Counted from the first letter of the stretch, positions 8,550-17,232 are shown. The stretch: DNA of 64,000 bases from Pseudocolwellia sp048296855 (GCA_048296855.1 CP182631.1), one strand, 5' to 3'. Notes: a model not told the origin generated them from the letters alone. Numbers and translations: made by a program.

Positions 8550-9602
8550 TTAAAAAGGTGTAGGGTAATCTCTTAATACGCCATCAATATCATTTAATGC
8601 TTCTGTGCTCAATTCAATATCAAATCCTTTAATATTTTCTTTCAGTTGGTCCATAGTAGTTGCACCAATGATTGTTGACGTTACTCCACGTACTTGTTTA
8701 CACCAAGCTAATGCGAGTTGTGCAGGTGTAATGTTATATTGGTTAGCAATATCGACATAAGCTGCTGTTGCTTTATGGGCTGAAGGTGTGTCTCTGTATA
8801 TACCGTTTCTTTGTTCATAGGTCCATCGGCTACCTTCTGGGCGTGTATTATTTAAGTATTTACCCGTTAACATACCGGTAGCCAGAGGTGACCACGGTAA
8901 ATACGCGATATTTTCACGAATGCAGTTTTCGAGTAAATAAGGGGAATCTTGTGTATGAAGTAAACTGAACTCGTTTTGAACAGAAACAATACGGGGTAAG
9001 TTATGTTGTTCACTTAACTTTAAATAGGTATTAATGCCCCATGGCGTATCGTCAGATAATCCACAATGTCTAATTTTTCCGGCTTCTACACAGCGCGATA
9101 ATCCTTGTAGAATATCAAGCATATCTTCAATTTCACGCTCTGAAGTTGTTTGTGTGAAATCAATTTGATTGGGCCAATGGTTTCCAAAATGAGGAAAACT
9201 ACGATTAGGCCAATGTAACTGAAATAAATCAATATAATCAGTTTGTAAGCGTTTTAACGAGCCTTCAACTGCAAGCTCTACGCTTTTACCCGTGATTGGC
9301 TCTCCGTTTCTGATCCAAGGTAAGCCTTGCCCTGAGATTTTTGTGGCTAACACTATATCTTTTCTTTTCTGGAGATTGTTAGATAACCAGTTACCTATAA
9401 TCGTTTCGGTTTTACCATAGGTTTCTGGTGCAGGAGGAACAGCATAAAGTTCAGCGGTATCAATAAAGTTAATATTTTGAGATAACGCATAATCAATTTG
9501 TTGATCTGCTTCTTGCTGATTATTTTGTAACCCCCAAGTCATGCTACCTAAGCAAACCTCAGAAACCGATAAATCACTACTACCTAATAAAGAATATTTC
9601 AT
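8550..9602 (-). CDS. tas: Tas-like aldo/keto reductase
   Basis: This 350-residue protein aligns from end to end with E. coli Tas as recalled. Matching segments include the N-terminal VSEVCLGSMTWG, FIDTAELYAVPPAPETYGKTE, SLKRLQTDYIDLFQLHWPNR and C-terminal STIIGATTMDQLKENI. The family's catalytic tetrad is visible as Asp and Tyr in DTAELY, Lys in ATKISG and His in QLHWP. It is a cytosolic NADPH-dependent reductase with a TIM-barrel fold; the physiological substrate is not established. It appears monocistronic. The symbol is assigned by overall similarity only. Confidence 0.8.
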   Translation of the reverse strand: MKYSLLGSSDLSVSEVCLGSMTWGLQNNQQEADQQIDYALSQNINFIDTAELYAVPPAPETYGKTETIIGNWLSNNLQKRKDIVLATKISGQGLPWIRNGEPITGKSVELAVEGSLKRLQTDYIDLFQLHWPNRSFPHFGNHWPNQIDFTQTTSEREIEDMLDILQGLSRCVEAGKIRHCGLSDDTPWGINTYLKLSEQHNLPRIVSVQNEFSLLHTQDSPYLLENCIRENIAYLPWSPLATGMLTGKYLNNTRPEGSRWTYEQRNGIYRDTPSAHKATAAYVDIANQYNITPAQLALAWCKQVRGVTSTIIGATTMDQLKENIKGFDIELSTEALNDIDGVLRDYPTPF

Positions 9603-9823
9603 AACTACCTTATGAGTGGTTAATTAAAGTGTATGTCATTTTATATTGGTACGGGTAGGTGGAATACCAAGGTGAACAGATGAATTAATGCTGATTCTAT
9701 TAATAAATTTATCTACCTTGTCTTTTGAAATATTCTATTTAACCCAAATTCCGGTTATTTATTATATAGGCTAGTATTAGGTGGTAATATGCTCATTAAT
9801 CCACTTTTCAAGTTGATATTTCA

Positions 9824-9984
9824 TTAATCACCTGAACGGCGAGCAACTTCTTTACCTTGTTTAAAAATTAAAACGGTAGGCGTTGCTTTTACGTTAAGTG
9901 TTCAAAAAACGCTGTAATCGTTATTATACAAATCGCCATAATCCATTGATCATTTATACTCGTCTGAATGGCCAGTTACATCGT
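9824..9984 (-). pseudogene. Thioredoxin-family remnant
   Basis: The stretch encodes NVKATPTVLIFKQGKEVARRSGD before a stop at 9824, in two overlapping pieces typical of a thioredoxin C-terminal half (cis-Pro TPT, then the strand and KQG turn). Immediately upstream in other frames are DYGDLYNNDYSVF and DVTGHSDEYK, which look like the preceding helix and strand. At least one frameshift and one in-frame stop separate them, and no WCxxC half is present. The 9603-10017 gap contains nothing else recognisable. Confidence 0.45.
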
Positions 9985-10394
9985 TATTTATTTAATAATT
10001 AGAGCACTCCTTATTAAAATAAATTCCTCGCCTATAGGCGTAGGTGTTTAGGTTCAGTCTGGAGCGATGAACCTGTTTACAACTGTTAGTGAAAGCTAAA
10101 GAAAGCGATAAAGTTTTATTTACTCGGTTGATACCAGAAGATATTGAGGATTCGAGCTACCAACATTTTTTTGATTACGATATAAAAATAGTGGATCGAC
10201 TTTCATTCTTAAAAGGTAGCGATAGAGGTTCATATTGTATAAATCTTTATCGTTTTAGTAAGAAATATACCTCTACAGAAATTGAAAAGATAACGGATGT
10301 TTCTAATTTTTTGATGAGTTGTGCGATAAAACATACTCGACTTGCTGGTGGACTATCCGATTTTTTAACCAGAGAGGCTCAAATTAATGAGTTA

Positions 10395-11504
10395 TACCAA
10401 TTAGTCTAATTATATGATCTAATGTCATTTATTTACTCATAATAAATCACATTGAACACTCATAGCTCACAAGAATTAAAAATACTCTCCAACAAAGTAA
10501 AAGATCATCGAATGAGGCTACGCTTGCTAGCCGTTTCACACTTTAAATCGGGTAAGAATAGATCAGAAGTTGCTAGAACACTTAATATAAGTAGAAGAAT
10601 TGTTAATGATTGGGTTGCGAACTACATCAGCAAAGGTTTACTTGGTCTTGAGAGTAAAAAACCTACAGGGCGACCTAGCTATCTTACAGAGCAAGATAAA
10701 GAAATATTGAGTCAATATATAAAGGCTCAATGCCAATCCGATATGGGTGGACGACTAACGGGTGAGTGTATCCGACTATATATCAACGCTAATTTTGATG
10801 TTGATTATCATCCCAACGCCATTTATTAAGTTATTAAAATCAATGGGATTTAGCTGGATAACAAGTCGCTCACGACACCCAAAACAGTCTGATGAAGTAC
10901 AAGAAGATTTTAAAAAAAATTCGAAAGTGAAATGATCCGCACGCTCCCATGGAATGTGAGGCTTAAAGAGATAGATGTGTGGTTCCAAGACGAAGCACGT
11001 TTTGGACAGCAAAATACAACGACAAGGCTCTGGGCAGAGAAAGGAACAAGACCGAGAGCCGTTAGGCAACAACAGTTTGAATACGCTTACCTTTTTGGTG
11101 CTGTTTGCCCATCAACAGGCGCAACTGAGGCACTGATTTCTCCAGTAATGAACATGGATGTAATGGAACAACATTTGGCTTTAATTTCTCAAAAAACTCA
11201 AGAAGGACGACATGCGGTGATCGTTGTCGATGGTGCTGCATGGCACCAAGCTTACCTTGCTGATAAATTTAACAACGTAACGATCATTAAGTTACCACCG
11301 TATTCACCCGAGTTGAATCCAATAGAGCAAGTTTGGAGTTGGTTGCGCCAACATCATTTAGCGAATAGGTGCTTTCAAGGCTATGATGACATCCTCGATG
11401 CTTGCTCTGATGCATGGAACTCATTTGTGAGTGATGCAAAGCGGGTCATGAAAATGTGTAGTAGAGATTGGATTAAGGTGGGAAAAACTTAAGATGGAAT
11501 GGTA
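10395..11504 (+). mobile_element. IS630-family insertion sequence (defective)
   Basis: The element is 1110 bp. Its ends read TACCAATT inward from the left and TACCATTCC inward from the right, and both sides are flanked by TTA (10392-10394 and 11505-11507). This fits the TA-type target preference of the IS630/Tc1-mariner group. It interrupts a LuxR-type gene. It carries one transposase gene with two frame disruptions and is probably unable to move by itself. Confidence 0.75.
10452..11492 (+). pseudogene. IS630-family transposase, two frame breaks
   Basis: The first part (10452-10829) holds the N-terminal helix-turn-helix (KSGKNRSEVARTLNISRRIVNDWV) and winged-helix region. One extra T near 10828 then ends the frame. 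The middle, KLLKSMGFSWITSRSRHPKQ, is in a second frame and stops shortly after a run of eight A at 10912-10919. The C-terminal DDE domain (10932-11492) is intact, with the three acidic residues in WFQDEARFG, VIVVDGAAWH and SPELNPIEQVW. An added A in the run would restore the second junction, so that one could be slippage-type frameshifting. The first break adds a TAA stop and looks like a true mutation. Confidence 0.8.
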
Positions 11505-11715
11505 TTAGAGCAAAGACTACATGCCATTAATAGTAAGGCTAACAACAAGAGAGCTAGGAGTATGTGTTAGGGCCTTGCTTGGTTTGTCTAGCGAGGGAAT
11601 AGGATTAGATTTAGGCATTAAAATAACTAGTGTACAAACCTACCGTAAACGCGCTTATGCTAAGTTAAATATATCAAGCCAAAATGAACTATTTGGTTTA
11701 TGTTTGAAAAATTAA

Positions 11716-12040
11716 TAAAGCACAGAAAATTCCCTCTGCTTTTAGAGTATTAAACTGAGTTTATTGCTTTAATTTTAGCGCGATTAGAAAATTGAGCTCA
11801 TATTAACTGCTACCTAGGCTCACTGATTCTCGTATCTAGCCGTTGGCGAGTAAATGAATCAGTTAAGTTTGAAGCTTTAATAAATACTTGTGTGTTTTTA
11901 TTAATATTATAAGCAATTCGATCTTCGAGCACTGTATCACTATAAGTGTTACTTAAACTTTGAGATTGCGCAGAACTTCACAGATAAAGTGTTATATTTT
12001 AACTAAGTGAGATAGGGCGAGACTAAATTATATAAGAAAT
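11716..12040. other. Gap with remnant of an older integrase-proximal end
   Basis: No gene is apparent. From about 11936 to 12067 the sequence parallels 18516-18673, the stretch between the island integrase and the tRNA. Both contain (A/T)CTATAA(G/A)TGTTAC(T/C)TAAACTTT followed by AGATTG(C/T)GCA, and later the att core. Since this DNA lies outside the island's left att site, it is best read as the leftover end of an earlier related element in the same tRNA site. Confidence 0.5.
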
Positions 12041-12067
12041 GAAAATGGTGGCCCTCCCTGACCTGAA
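12041..12067. repeat. Left attachment site (imperfect copy of tRNA 3' end)
   Basis: GAAAATGGTGGCCCTCCCTG and the next seven bases match 18646-18673, which includes the 3' end of the tRNA gene, with one missing G and two substitutions over 28 positions. This is the expected direct repeat left by tRNA-targeted integration. It defines the left boundary of the island. Confidence 0.75.
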
Positions 12068-12126
12068 TTTAATGTCTAAGTCTATGATAAATTTATCTAT
12101 ATATTTTGGTTGTGTTTATTGGTGTT

Positions 12127-12147
12127 ACTTCTAGTGTTACTAGAAGT
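12127..12147. repeat. Perfect 9-bp inverted repeat near the left att site
   Basis: ACTTCTAGT-GTT-ACTAGAAGT is a perfect inverted repeat about 170 bp upstream of the HNH-like gene. It overlaps two copies of the octamer GTGTTACT (12122 and 12134), which also occurs near the integrase end. It may be an integrase or excisionase site or a regulatory hairpin. Confidence 0.4.
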
Positions 12148-12319
12148 TAAAGTCATCTAATTTCACGGAAATTAATTTTAAATTATTTTTATATTGTCTC
12201 TTAAAATAAATCAAAGATGATTTAATGTTTATTATGTAATCTTAATTCAATGTAGAATTAGTAATAAATACTTGTAATTAAGTTATCAAAAACAGGCTTT
12301 AATTTGGAGTTTTGCTTTT

Positions 12320-13462
12320 ATGACAAATATAAATGAATGCGCTTATTGTGAATCAGTAATTACGAAAGAAAATGATTCAAGAGAACATATAATTCCAAAC
12401 TCTATTGGTGGGAAGCAAACTGTTTGTGGATTTATTTGCAAGGATTGTAATAATTCACTAGGTAATTCTTGGGATTTTGAATTGTCAGAACGACTAAAAT
12501 GGTTCACATTAGCTTTGGGTGTTAAGCGTGATAGGGTTCAAAATAAAAATCAAAGCATGGCAATTAAAACAAAAGATGGTACTAATTTAAATTTAACATC
12601 TGAAGGCGTATTAACTCCTCAAGAACCATTTTTTGAGTCCACACCATATGACAATAAAGTTAATATTCGTATGCTTGCACGAACTGAGCATGAAGCTAAA
12701 AATATGTGGCGAGGAGTTAAGAATAAATATCCTCAATCAGATGTTGGAGAGCCTTTAAAAATACAGCAATTTAAAGTTAATAGCCCACATGGAATAAACT
12801 TATCTTTTAATGGCGTCAATCTAAATTGTTCGGTTGTTAAGACAGCTTTAGCGATGTGTTTTAATCTTGGTATTAAACCTAGAGATTGCGAGGTAGGCAT
12901 TAAAACATTAAAAAACACTACGGGTAGTAATGATGTTTGTTCTTTTTATATTAATGATGTTGTTTTAGATCGCCCTCATGGGCTCTTGTTTCACCTTGTA
13001 GCACTTAGAGGTGATTCAAAAAAATCTACTCTTATAGCTTACGTAGAGTATTTTGGTGTAATGAGGAAAGTGATAAAACTTAGTAATCAATTTAATGGGA
13101 AGAGTTTTGATTCAGTATATTCAATTAATCCTCAGACCCGAAAAGAGTTGGATTTATCCGTCAACTTGGATATACCAGAAGAAGAGTTAGGAGCTGCATT
13201 TAATGGGTTAGCTTATCCTGACAGCTTTTCTAATGCTTGTAATAATGCATTTAAAATATCCGAAGGCATTCGAGTAATGAGGGAAAGGCAGTATGTTTTT
13301 CGTAATGAATTATTAAAAGCTAGAGTGCATCTTGGAATAGAAAAAAATAGTACGCCTAAATTGAAAGATGCAGAAGAGTTTAATCGCTTCATGACAAAAC
13401 AGATTGGTCCGATAGAAGATTATATTAATAATGCTCCACCTTTACCTAAACGAAAAAAATAA
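12320..13462 (+). CDS. HNH-endonuclease-like protein, island cargo
   Basis: This 380-residue protein starts with a zinc-knuckle HNH module: Cys7 and Cys10 (CAYC), then SREHIIPNSIGG with His23 as the presumed catalytic histidine, then Cys40 and Cys43 (CKDCNN). This is the arrangement of HNH nucleases with two CxxC pairs. The remaining 330 residues match no domain I recognise, have no membrane segment, and end in a basic PKRKK tail. The gene is alone on the plus strand at the end of the island opposite the integrase, with AT-rich flanks. Anti-phage or anti-plasmid nuclease is the most economical guess, but no function is shown by the sequence. Confidence 0.7.
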   Translation: MTNINECAYCESVITKENDSREHIIPNSIGGKQTVCGFICKDCNNSLGNSWDFELSERLKWFTLALGVKRDRVQNKNQSMAIKTKDGTNLNLTSEGVLTPQEPFFESTPYDNKVNIRMLARTEHEAKNMWRGVKNKYPQSDVGEPLKIQQFKVNSPHGINLSFNGVNLNCSVVKTALAMCFNLGIKPRDCEVGIKTLKNTTGSNDVCSFYINDVVLDRPHGLLFHLVALRGDSKKSTLIAYVEYFGVMRKVIKLSNQFNGKSFDSVYSINPQTRKELDLSVNLDIPEEELGAAFNGLAYPDSFSNACNNAFKISEGIRVMRERQYVFRNELLKARVHLGIEKNSTPKLKDAEEFNRFMTKQIGPIEDYINNAPPLPKRKK

Positions 13463-13825
13463 TAGGCTTATTGTGTTGTTAACTTTTATTTAGTCAATAC
13501 TGACTATTTAAGTGTATTTCCCCTTTGTTTATGACTACTCCCATAGCTTTAATTTGGGTTGTTAGAGTGATATGACAAGTTTTAACGCATAGATTATCGA
13601 GACATATAATTTATTAGATGACCATTTTCGGTCACAATAATTAACACTGCATTACTTGTTAAAATCGACATTATCATAATTCAATAACTGCGCATTGATT
13701 GCGTAGTACGCAGTTAACTTTGAGTAATAACCTAATTTATTAATATTTATTAGGTAAGGCGAATTTACATCTTTAGGTAATCTTATAGAGGTGGCTCAGA
13801 AAATAACATCGCAATTGAAGTTAAA
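13463..13825. other. Intergenic stretch with one hairpin
   Basis: The gap lies between the convergent HNH-like gene and the small minus-strand gene. It contains an inverted repeat TAACTGCG (13685-13692) and CGCAGTTA (13709-13716). It lacks a T run typical of a strong terminator. Nothing else is recognised. Confidence 0.35.
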
Positions 13826-14047
13826 CTATTTATGGCTAGCATGCCCCGTCACACTTACCCCGTTTAGCGAAACTATAGTGCTCCCGTCAGTTTGATAGAT
13901 ACACATAAAATTATCAGCATAATCATCAATAAATTCTGGATGTTCACATTGAGCATTTATGTTGCTATGCACTTTTATGTTCTTTTTATAATATGTCAAA
14001 AGTAATCGAGGCATTAAAATACATGTGATAAAAGTTATTATTTCCAT
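13826..14047 (-). CDS. Small hypothetical protein
   Basis: The 73-residue product has an N-terminal hydrophobic stretch (MEIITFITCILMPRLLLTYY) followed by a basic KKN and a polar C-terminal part. A single membrane anchor with the rest outside or inside is possible. There is no family I recognise. It lies in the island downstream of the 274-residue gene on the same strand, 109 bp away. Its start has only a weak AGTG-like ribosome-binding region, so it may not be a real gene. Confidence 0.35.
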   Translation of the reverse strand: MEIITFITCILMPRLLLTYYKKNIKVHSNINAQCEHPEFIDDYADNFMCIYQTDGSTIVSLNGVSVTGHASHK

Positions 14048-14156
14048 TTCACTTTTCCATTAATAAGATATCTTACACTCTAGCATTATAATAAAGATTA
14101 ACTAAAAACAACGCATAACAACATGTAAGAATATTAATAATAAACTGAAATGAGTC

Positions 14157-14981
14157 TTACGCTTTTTCCCAATCATTAAGCCACTCGTCTGTTGTTTGTT
14201 CTTCTGGCTTCTTAATATAATTAGTATCAGGTAAATAATTACTTATTACCGCGCTACCTTGTTTACTTAATTCGTACTTATCTGGACACGTACCGAAATA
14301 TCCCTGTAAGCCTTTATTATCATATGCTTTCGTAATATCATTGTTTGGCGTTCTTGTCTGGCTGTTGTATGGGAGTTGTCTGGCAATTGTATGGGAGTTG
14401 TATGGCAAACAGTGTGAAAGCTTCTTTAAAATTTGATTGTGGTGACAGTTCATTAAAGGAATGATTTTATCTTTTAACTTACTACTACGATCAAAGGTAG
14501 GTACAAAAAAACAATGTTTTAAGTTTCCCATATAATCATGAAAACTAGATAGTCTCGACGGTAAGCTCAAACCAGTTGATAACCAAAATTGATAGAATTT
14601 ATATTTTTTATTTACGCGAAATTGACCTTTAGGTAAGCAACTTCCTTTTATTCCATTTTTAGTTGTACGACTTCTTTTTAATTCAACATTAAAAGTTACA
14701 TAACAATCCTCTCCAGTTACTAAATTAATTAACTGTAAATTAAGTCCTGAGCTTTTATGTTTTCCATAATATCCAGTTGAATAGTTATCATAGATATAAA
14801 CATCTATATCAAGCACGCAGGCTATTTCTCTTAATAAGTTTGCGGAATTTTCAGCAAGCCACTTTTTAGGTACTTGCTGATTACTTGCTGGCGTTATAAT
14901 TAACTGACCATTAATAATATTAATCTGATCACCCCTAGAAATTAAAACTTCTAGCAATGAGCATTTTTTAATATGGTTCAT
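14157..14981 (-). CDS. Island hypothetical protein (274 aa)
   Basis: I do not recognise this protein. Its N terminus (LLEVLISRGDQINIINGQLIITPASN) resembles the start of short replication or regulatory proteins of integrative elements, with a hydrophilic mixed alpha/beta body. Near residues 190-210 it holds two copies of PYNS(H/Q)T, encoded by a short DNA repeat at about 14366-14404. It ends in an acidic, tryptophan-containing tail (TTDEWLNDWEKA), which often mediates protein contacts. It follows the winged-helix gene on the same strand with a 44-bp gap, so it may belong to the same transcript. A role in island replication or excision is possible but unsupported. Confidence 0.6.
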   Translation of the reverse strand: MNHIKKCSLLEVLISRGDQINIINGQLIITPASNQQVPKKWLAENSANLLREIACVLDIDVYIYDNYSTGYYGKHKSSGLNLQLINLVTGEDCYVTFNVELKRSRTTKNGIKGSCLPKGQFRVNKKYKFYQFWLSTGLSLPSRLSSFHDYMGNLKHCFFVPTFDRSSKLKDKIIPLMNCHHNQILKKLSHCLPYNSHTIARQLPYNSQTRTPNNDITKAYDNKGLQGYFGTCPDKYELSKQGSAVISNYLPDTNYIKKPEEQTTDEWLNDWEKA

Positions 14982-15025
14982 TGTGGGATCTTCTTTAATG
15001 AATTAACTTATACATGTGATATGTT

Positions 15026-15328
15026 TCAGGTTTTATCATCGATATTGATATCAGATAAAAGTACGTATTTAGCAACGCTATGAGCTTTGTTATCAGGTGT
15101 TTTTTCATTAACCCGGTAAGTTTCTATATTATGGCCTTGCGCCCTTAATTCTAAAATACGTGGTGCTGGCGATAATATATGTAATTCATCTCGTATTTGT
15201 AGGGTAGTGGCAGAGCCATACTTTTCCAAATACTCTAATATTTGCACTCGCTGAGAGGCAGCGCTAATATCTAAAGTGTCATTTGATTGGTGAGTGCCGT
15301 TATTACTTGCGGCCTTATCTTTTGTCAT
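15026..15328 (-). CDS. Winged helix-turn-helix protein of the island
   Basis: From ATG at 15328 this is a 100-residue protein. Its centre (ASQRVQILEYLEKYGSATTL, then QIRDELHILSPAPRILELRAQGHNIETYRV) is a winged helix of the kind commonly found next to AlpA in integrative elements. An upstream in-frame ATG at 15364 would overlap alpA, but AGGGGAG lies five bases before the 15328 start and decides for it. It starts 11 bp after alpA and is almost certainly in the same operon. The likely role is DNA binding in island regulation. Confidence 0.7.
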   Translation of the reverse strand: MTKDKAASNNGTHQSNDTLDISAASQRVQILEYLEKYGSATTLQIRDELHILSPAPRILELRAQGHNIETYRVNEKTPDNKAHSVAKYVLLSDINIDDKT

Positions 15329-15338
15329 AAAACTCCCC

Positions 15339-15605
15339 TTATGCGGCTTGCTGACGTTGTTCAACTAGCTTCATTACAAGTGCTTTAATCTCTTGGGCAC
15401 TTACGCCAGCTAATAAAGCTCGATTAACAGCTTCTATTTCAAAGTTAACCCAAGCCACTGAGCGTTCGCCTAATGATATTGGAGGTGGCATTAAGCCTAA
15501 CTTTACCTTTTCGTAGAATGATGATTTAGGGAGTCCGCATAGCTTTGTTACTTCGCCAATGCGTAAATATATAAGTGGAGTTGTAATGTTGTTGTACTGA
15601 ACCAT
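15339..15605 (-). CDS. alpA: AlpA-family phage/island regulator
   Basis: This 88-residue protein has the AlpA (MerR-like) helix-turn-helix: IYLRIGEVTKLCGLPKSSFY, then EKVKLGLMPPPISLGERSVAW, with the conserved R-V-AW before the last helices. AlpA proteins activate excision or integrase expression of P4- and CP4-57-type elements, which fits the integrase in this island. Length is typical. It is first in a run with the winged-helix gene. A set of GGCAACT repeats lies 67-117 bp upstream. Confidence 0.85.
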   Translation of the reverse strand: MVQYNNITTPLIYLRIGEVTKLCGLPKSSFYEKVKLGLMPPPISLGERSVAWVNFEIEAVNRALLAGVSAQEIKALVMKLVEQRQQAA

Positions 15606-15670
15606 ATCGTTACCTTTTGGGTTGTGTTGTTTGATATGGTTTTATTAAAATCTATTTATTAAGTACTTTG

Positions 15671-15722
15671 TGGCAACTGCCAAAATCAATTGGCAACTAA
15701 CCTATAAATAATTAGTTGCCAA
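15671..15722. promoter_or_regulatory. GGCAACT repeat cluster upstream of alpA
   Basis: TGGCAACTGCCA (15671-15682) is followed by TTGGCAACTAA (15690-15700) and its exact complement TTAGTTGCCAA (15712-15722), an 11-bp perfect stem. Three GGCAACT copies lie in 52 bp between alpA and the 322-residue gene. It could be an operator for AlpA or another island regulator. On the minus strand the stem may also act as a terminator for the upstream gene, though it has no T run. Confidence 0.45.
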
Positions 15723-15727
15723 AAAGA

Positions 15728-16696
15728 TTATTCTGAAAGAAGCTTTATTCCTTTTGTTATTCGCTCTCTGATTGCTCTCTCACTTAAACCAGCTTGTAGC
15801 TCAGGTAAATATTCTTCCAATTTCTTAGCAACTTGAAGAACGGTAGGTTTATCTACAGTACCTAGCATATTACCTTTAGTACTAACTAACGCCTTAGTTA
15901 ACAATCCGATAGTTTTATATAAATTATCCGTCTCCCTAGTCGATGGCGACTTTATAACAGTATTATTATTCAGGTTATTATTTTGTACGTTCTCTGTATT
16001 GAATAAAGCTTCAGCCATTCGGTCAACTTCACTTTGTAATGATAAAACTACCTTACCTTTATTGATTCTGTCATATTTAGCGCTCGCATATTCACAAGCT
16101 TGAATTATTAACTCTTCTGACACTTTCGGGAGATACTTTATATATTTCTTAGCTGCTTTTTTAAAATTAAATGTTTGTTCACTCTCTTTTGATAATCTTT
16201 TTAATTCAAGAAAAGATTGATCATTACTAATTATCTCCTCCAAAAACATAAGATTAATATCCACCCCAGCATCATTAACAAGTTTTAAGAACTGGGGTAA
16301 ATGCACGTAACTATCGAACAGGTAAGCTTCATAGTTAATACCACCATCAATAGGTGAAACTAAGCTGCCAATCAATTCAGATGATATATTTTCTGTAAAA
16401 TCAGAAATAATTAAGTTTACTAAAGGGGGAGGATTTCCGTAATTATCACTCGCTATGAAAGATGGATAACTTATTTGTATCTCACATAACCCTCTAATTC
16501 TTTTGGGGCTACATTGAGATCCATTAATAGGTGTTTTTACATCACAAATACCACAGACAAAAGAATAAAAGGTTATGTGTTGAGCTAAATATTCAACATA
16601 CCTCTGTTCAGGTTCAGCTAAAAACAGTTCATCATAATAAAACGTTTTTGTAGCCAATCCTATCTTTATAAAAGCTTCATTATTACTAATATACAT
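15728..16696 (-). CDS. Island hypothetical protein (322 aa)
   Basis: The 322-residue product is not assigned to a named family. Its last 50 residues (TVDKPTVLQVAKKLEEYLPE, then LQAGLSERAIRERITKGIKLL) resemble a C-terminal helical segment shared by many phage and integrative-element proteins, likely a small DNA-binding module. The N-terminal 150 residues contain CGICDVKTPI and CSPKRIRGLCEI, four cysteines that could bind a metal. It is well expressed-looking in codon terms and lies between alpA and the 142-residue gene. A regulatory or replication-linked role is plausible. Confidence 0.6.
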   Translation of the reverse strand: MYISNNEAFIKIGLATKTFYYDELFLAEPEQRYVEYLAQHITFYSFVCGICDVKTPINGSQCSPKRIRGLCEIQISYPSFIASDNYGNPPPLVNLIISDFTENISSELIGSLVSPIDGGINYEAYLFDSYVHLPQFLKLVNDAGVDINLMFLEEIISNDQSFLELKRLSKESEQTFNFKKAAKKYIKYLPKVSEELIIQACEYASAKYDRINKGKVVLSLQSEVDRMAEALFNTENVQNNNLNNNTVIKSPSTRETDNLYKTIGLLTKALVSTKGNMLGTVDKPTVLQVAKKLEEYLPELQAGLSERAIRERITKGIKLLSE

Positions 16697-16788
16697 ATTG
16701 TACCCTCAGTACAACCCTCATTAAATAACTAAGCCAGAGCGGTGAGGTACCACTTTTTCGGGAGCTACCCTAGGCTTGGTTAAACTTT

Positions 16789-17217
16789 TTAAGCTGCTGC
16801 TTGCTCTGGTTGATTAATCATTAAGTCATCAAATAAACTAACAGCATTAATTAATAATGTATCAGCCACGTAAATTGCTGATACTTGCGCTTTGATCAGT
16901 TCGTTAGGATATTCAGCCTCACACCAATTACTAGTCGCTAGTTCTGTTATTGCGTGATTGAAAGTAGATATTTGCTTATAAGCGGTAAACGCTTTAGAGA
17001 ATAAAATACCTTTATTATCTTGATCCCACATTTCATCGGTAATAGCTTGCGCATCAGAGACACACTGTAATGATTTGATTAAGTCTACATTTAAAAATAT
17101 TGTTCTTTCGCAAACAGCATTTGCAGTAGAAAGCAGTGTTAACTTTAATATCGAATATGCGCTGTTAAAATCATCTGCCATTTGTGTGGCACGGTCGTCT
17201 AGATAAATATTATTCAT
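16789..17217 (-). CDS. Island hypothetical protein (142 aa)
   Basis: The 142-residue protein is mostly alpha-helical and acidic to neutral, with no membrane segment or known motif (MADDFNSAYSILKLTLLSTA near the start, ending LFDDLMINQPEQAAA). It starts 15 bp after the integrase stop codon, so it is probably transcribed with the integrase. I do not recognise it. Small genes in this position in P4-type islands vary and are rarely characterised. Confidence 0.55.
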   Translation of the reverse strand: MNNIYLDDRATQMADDFNSAYSILKLTLLSTANAVCERTIFLNVDLIKSLQCVSDAQAITDEMWDQDNKGILFSKAFTAYKQISTFNHAITELATSNWCEAEYPNELIKAQVSAIYVADTLLINAVSLFDDLMINQPEQAAA

Positions 17218-17232
17218 TGTTTATTTTCCTTA

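Larger units (their letters stand above)
10018..11715 (+). pseudogene. LuxR-type regulator, split by IS630 and frameshifted
   Basis: Left of the insertion, 10089-10394 encodes KVLFTRLIPEDIED...FLTREAQINEL, the end of a sensor domain. Codons from 10018 to about 10080 (FLAYRRRCLGSVWSDEPVY) belong to the same protein in another frame. Right of the insertion, the frame resumes as LEQRLHAINSK, then shifts by one base into VRLTTRELGVCVRALLGLSSEGI...QTYRKRAYAKLNISSQNEL, a complete LuxR (GerE-type) helix-turn-helix ending at 11715. Joining the flanks at the duplicated TTA gives a continuous INELEQRL. The N terminus is missing. The gene therefore carries an insertion, at least two frameshifts and a 5' loss. 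Confidence 0.75.
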
